Shown here: in pieces, positions 15,251 through 18,147 of the stretch
Position numbering within the stretch: the first letter of the stretch is position 1
How the letters are laid out: each line of letters begins with the position of its first letter
From: an uncultured Clostridia bacterium
GTDB taxonomy: Bacteria > Bacillota > Clostridia > Christensenellales > Borkfalkiaceae
Assembly (NCBI GenBank): GCA_959605945.1
Contig: CAUHGY010000034.1
Coordinates: 1 to 18,147 of the forward strand
Reading direction: 5' to 3'
DNA length: 18,147 nt
Made by a program: the position numbers and the translations under genes
Notes under the pieces: model-generated
Told to the model about the DNA's origin: nothing
What the model saw: only the letters and a program-made list of their open reading frames with translations
Database searches by the model: none

Positions 15251-15970
15251 TTATAGATCTTTTATGTTTTCTCCCACGGTAACTACGGAAAAGCCTGCAT
15301 TCCGGTAAAAATCGAGAATCTCGGGCAATGCCGCCAACGTATGTTCTTTGGGATGCATCAGCACGAGATCCCCGCCCGAAAGGCTTTCGGTGGCCCTTTT
15401 GAAAACGGTGTTTTTATCTTTATCACGCCAATCGATGGTATCTTTGGACCACATGATGACTTTATATCCGAGATCATCTGCCGCAGACAGCGTTTCGGAA
15501 GAAAAACTTCCCGAAGGCGGAGCAAACAGTCGGGTTTTAACGCCGCAGAGCGCATACGTAATTATTTCGGTATTGTAGATTTCTTCTCTGTTTTTATCGT
15601 AATCGAGAGTCTTGTGGTCTTTATGAAAATACCCGTGATTTCCGAGTTCGTGTCCGCTGCCGACAATTTTTTTAAGAGTTTCGGCATTGTCGTCCGCCCA
15701 ACACCCACCGACGAAAAAAGTGGCTTTGACGCCTTTTTCGTTGAGAAGGTCGACTATATCGTTGACGACCTTGGTGTTTTCGTAGATATTGAACATCAGA
15801 GAAACATTCTGTTTATCTCTGTTGCCGTTGTAAATTGCAGTTATATTTTCTCCCGAATATATGGGGATTATCCGTTCGGGGAAAAAACTTATGGCGAACA
15901 CTGCGGTAAAGACCGCCGCAAGCATAATATCGGTTATCAGAGTGAGTTTTGACCTTTTTATTATTTTCAT
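15251..15970 (-). CDS. YlxY-like polysaccharide deacetylase family protein with degenerate first motif
   Basis: A 239-aa protein with an N-terminal membrane anchor (~10-30) and an external NodB-homology domain (~55-239). Motif 2 (H107…N111-H112-x3-H116), motif 3 (R147LFAPPSG), motif 4 (D180W181) and motif 5 (LMH206P) are visible. Motif 1, normally TFDD, reads MFNIYEN (59-65): both the catalytic-base Asp and the metal-binding Asp are replaced (Asn61, Ile62). The sporulation-associated YlxY family is also altered here, and its place directly after pnp and before an M16 protease matches Bacillus ylxY. It may bind but not deacetylate peptidoglycan glycans. AGAGGTG lies 7 nt before the ATG. Confidence 0.85.
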   Translation of the reverse strand: MKIIKRSKLTLITDIMLAAVFTAVFAISFFPERIIPIYSGENITAIYNGNRDKQNVSLMFNIYENTKVVNDIVDLLNEKGVKATFFVGGCWADDNAETLKKIVGSGHELGNHGYFHKDHKTLDYDKNREEIYNTEIITYALCGVKTRLFAPPSGSFSSETLSAADDLGYKVIMWSKDTIDWRDKDKNTVFKRATESLSGGDLVLMHPKEHTLAALPEILDFYRNAGFSVVTVGENIKDL

Positions 15971-16190
15971 TTATGAGCACCTCTATTCATCTTATGCCGA
16001 CGGGAGGCGCCCTTATACGAACTTTTTATCTTTTTTCGCCGATAACTTTACCGCGAATCCGTTGTTGCTTTACAACGCACCCGTATTTTTTAAATACAAT
16101 ATCTAAATGTATTGCAATGTTTTCATCATCGTCTTATACGACCATGCATTTTCGGAGTTCCGGCGATTGTCACGGGAAACGGTCTGAATA
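15971..16190 (-). other. Intergenic region between pnp terminator and deacetylase gene
   Basis: About 220 bp without a gene. Small inverted repeats are visible (CGTTGT/ACAACG with a 6-nt loop near 16060-16080, AATACA/TGTATT near 16095-16115), and a weak promoter-like pair TTGCAA-N17-TTTAAA on the minus strand. Nothing here is convincing as a named regulator. Confidence 0.25.
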
Positions 16191-16223
16191 AACACCGGCG
16201 CAGGACTTTTCTGTCCTGCGCCG
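16191..16223 (-). terminator. Hairpin terminator after pnp
   Basis: A perfect 11-bp GC-rich stem CGGCGCAGGAC (16196-16206) with GTCCTGCGCCG (16213-16223), 6-nt loop, starting 6 nt after the pnp stop. On the minus strand it is followed by GTGTTTATTC, a short T-rich tract, so termination may be partial and allow read-through to the deacetylase gene. Confidence 0.7.
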
Positions 16224-16229
16224 AATCTG

Positions 16230-18147
16230 TTAATCTTTCATTATTTCCAGAAGTTTAAGGTCGATTCCTTTTTCACCTATTTTTATGATTTCGACCTTTA
16301 CTTTATCGCCGATGTGCAGAACTTCTTCAACGGTTTCTATCCTTCTGTCACTCATTTTGGAGATGTGTATAAGTCCGTCTTTGCCGGGAGCAAGTTCACA
16401 GAACGCACCCACCTTAGGCAATATTCTCACGACTTCCGAAATGAACATATCTCCGACTTCGGGATCCTTTGCTATAGAAAGAATGATGGCTTTTGCCCTT
16501 TCTCCCTGAGCAGGATCTCCCGCCGTCGCAATACTTACTCTTCCGTCGTCATCGATGTCAATCTTAACGCCCGTCTCTTCGATTATCTTATTGATAACTT
16601 TGCCGCCGCTGCCTATAACTTCGCGGATCTTATCGGGATTTATCGAGAACGAAATAATTCTGGGCGCATATTTGGAAAGTTCTGCTCTCGGCTTATCTAT
16701 AACTTCAAGCATTTTACCGAGAATATACTTTCTGCCGACGTTTGCCTGAGCAATGGCCTTTCTCAGGATAGCTTCGTCAATGCCTTTGATCTTTATATCC
16801 ATCTGAATGGCGGTTATGCCCTTCTCTGTGCCCGCCACCTTAAAGTCCATGTCTCCGAGAAAATCTTCAAGCCCCTGAATGTCCGAAAGAATGGAAACCT
16901 TTCCTGTTTCGGTATCTTTAATAAGACCCATGGCTATGCCCGCAACGGGCGCTTTGATCGGAACGCCTGCGTCCATAAGCGCGATCGTCGAACCGCAGAC
17001 GCTGCCCTGCGAAGTAGAGCCGTTGGAACTTAACACTTCGGATACCACCCTTATCGCATACGGGAATTCTTCCTCGCTCGGAAGAACGGGTTCGAGAGCT
17101 CTTTCAGCGAGAGCCCCGTGCCCTATTTCACGTCTTCCGGGACTTCTCAAAGGCTTCGCTTCCCCGGAAGCATAACCCGGCATGTTATATTGATGCATAT
17201 ATCTTTTCGAAGTTTCCCCGTCAAGTCCTTCGAGTTTCTGCGCTTCGCTGAGTATTCCCAAAGTGCAGGTAGACATTACCTGCGTCATGCCTCTCGTAAA
17301 CACACCTGAACCGTGAACGCGGGGAAGAATTCCTGCTTCGCACCAAATTTTTCTGATATCCGTCAACCCTCTGCCGTCGGGGCGAATACCGAGATTGGTT
17401 ATTTTTGCCCTTACTTTTTCTTTGGTAAGATAGTAAAGCGAATCCTTTATTTCTCTTTCTTTATCGGGATAAATTTCGGCAAAGTGTTCCAAACAGTCCT
17501 TTTCGACCTGATCCTGCCCCGCCTGACGGGTTGCCCTGTCGAATGTGTCGAGAGCTTTGTCAAGCATATCGCTCGCATATTCTCTGACCGCTGCGTCTAT
17601 CTCTTCGGGAACATGGTAAAGTTCCATTTCGCGTTTGGGCTTGCCGATCTCTTTTATTATCTCTTCCTGAAACGCACAAAGACGTTTGATCTCTTCATGT
17701 CCGAAGAGAATAGCTCCGACCATCTCGTCGTCGCTGATCTCGTTGGCGCCTGCCTCCACCATCATTATCGCATCCTTGGTGCCCGCAAGATTCAACGTAA
17801 GAACGCTGTTTTTGCGCTCTTCTTCGTTGGGATTGATAACGTATTTGCCGTTCACCATACCTACTACGACGCTGCCGGTCGGTCCCGCAAAAGGAATGTC
17901 GGAAATGCTTATCGCTATTGAACTTCCGAGCATGGCCAAAGGTTCCGGCTGATAATCGGGTTCAACCGACAAAGCGGTTGCGACAACTATCACGTCGTTA
18001 AAAAGCCCTTTCGGAAACAGCGGACGTATGGGTCTGTCAATAAGTCTGCTGGTGAGAATAGCCTTGTCCGACGCCCTGCCTTCACGTTTTTTAAAACCGC
18101 CGGGAATTCTCCCTACCGAGTACATCTTTTCTTCAAAATCCACTCCT
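16230..18147 (-). CDS. pnp: Polyribonucleotide nucleotidyltransferase (PNPase), 5' end outside window
   Basis: The visible part is about 638 codons; the reading frame runs off the right edge, and the GTG at 18143 is an internal Val codon (…VDFEEKMYSVGRIPGG, an internal PNPase motif), not a start. PNPase is a trimeric 3'-5' phosphorolytic exoribonuclease of mRNA decay. Seen in order: most of the first RNase PH domain, the helical linker, the second RNase PH domain (GIRPDGRG; MDFKVAGTEKG; IQMDIKIKG with the catalytic aspartates), a KH domain (IREVIGSGGKVINKI) and an S1 domain (ISEVVRILPKVGAFCEL…GLIHIS). The C-terminus stops right after S1 (LLEIMKD), without the extended tail of some homologues. 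It is followed by a terminator hairpin, then the ylxY-like and M16 genes. Confidence 0.97.
   Translation of the reverse strand, partial: GVDFEEKMYSVGRIPGGFKKREGRASDKAILTSRLIDRPIRPLFPKGLFNDVIVVATALSVEPDYQPEPLAMLGSSIAISISDIPFAGPTGSVVVGMVNGKYVINPNEEERKNSVLTLNLAGTKDAIMMVEAGANEISDDEMVGAILFGHEEIKRLCAFQEEIIKEIGKPKREMELYHVPEEIDAAVREYASDMLDKALDTFDRATRQAGQDQVEKDCLEHFAEIYPDKEREIKDSLYYLTKEKVRAKITNLGIRPDGRGLTDIRKIWCEAGILPRVHGSGVFTRGMTQVMSTCTLGILSEAQKLEGLDGETSKRYMHQYNMPGYASGEAKPLRSPGRREIGHGALAERALEPVLPSEEEFPYAIRVVSEVLSSNGSTSQGSVCGSTIALMDAGVPIKAPVAGIAMGLIKDTETGKVSILSDIQGLEDFLGDMDFKVAGTEKGITAIQMDIKIKGIDEAILRKAIAQANVGRKYILGKMLEVIDKPRAELSKYAPRIISFSINPDKIREVIGSGGKVINKIIEETGVKIDIDDDGRVSIATAGDPAQGERAKAIILSIAKDPEVGDMFISEVVRILPKVGAFCELAPGKDGLIHISKMSDRRIETVEEVLHIGDKVKVEIIKIGEKGIDLKLLEIMKD

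Noticed and set aside
18141..18143. GTG as the start of pnp
   Set aside because: It encodes Val in the internal VDFEEKMYSVGRIPGG motif; PNPase needs about 60-70 more N-terminal residues, which lie beyond the window.

Overview
The window (18,147 bp, moderate GC) looks like chromosomal DNA of an anaerobic Gram-positive bacterium of the Clostridia. The evidence is a murB–PHP–whiA–dnaE–pfkA run and a pnp–ylxY-like–mlpA-like run, both familiar Bacillota gene orders, together with an oxygen-scavenging flavodiiron protein, a PPi-type phosphofructokinase, strong Shine-Dalgarno sites and intrinsic terminators. The species cannot be named from this. No transposase, CRISPR array, tRNA, rRNA or prophage gene was seen.

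Layout. Positions 1-368 hold a repeat of 240-bp period, made almost entirely of consecutive perfect hairpins, with a second copy that stops half way. The only plus-strand gene follows (505-2283): a flavodiiron protein fused to a flavin-reductase-like domain and a short rubredoxin. It ends at a bidirectional terminator that also serves the convergent genes. Everything from 2475 to the right edge is on the minus strand. In transcription order (right to left) the genes are: pnp (its 5' end lies outside the window), a YlxY-type degenerate polysaccharide deacetylase, an M16 zinc protease, a 531-aa polytopic membrane protein of unknown function, an orphan solute-binding-like protein, murB, a PHP-domain phosphoesterase, whiA, dnaE, ATP-dependent pfkA and a PPi-type phosphofructokinase.

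How the genes work together. murB, PHP and whiA are translationally coupled (stop and start codons touch or overlap), and dnaE follows whiA after 16 nt, so cell-wall precursor synthesis, a cell-division/chromosome regulator and replicative polymerase share a transcript. pfkA and the PPi-type enzyme form a two-gene glycolytic unit with its own near-consensus promoter and a leader of about 175 nt. pnp, the deacetylase and the protease form the RNA-decay/sporulation-associated block known from Bacillus.

Most worth a second look: (i) the hairpin-chain repeat, in which four of the five differences between copies fall in hairpin loops; (ii) loss of rapZ and yvcK from between PHP and whiA; (iii) side-by-side ATP- and PPi-type phosphofructokinases; (iv) a possible PerR/Fur-type inverted repeat before the flavodiiron gene; (v) the unknown membrane protein and orphan binding protein. 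Apart from the repeat, the region is mostly ordinary core genome, and I do not see a clear novel multi-gene system.
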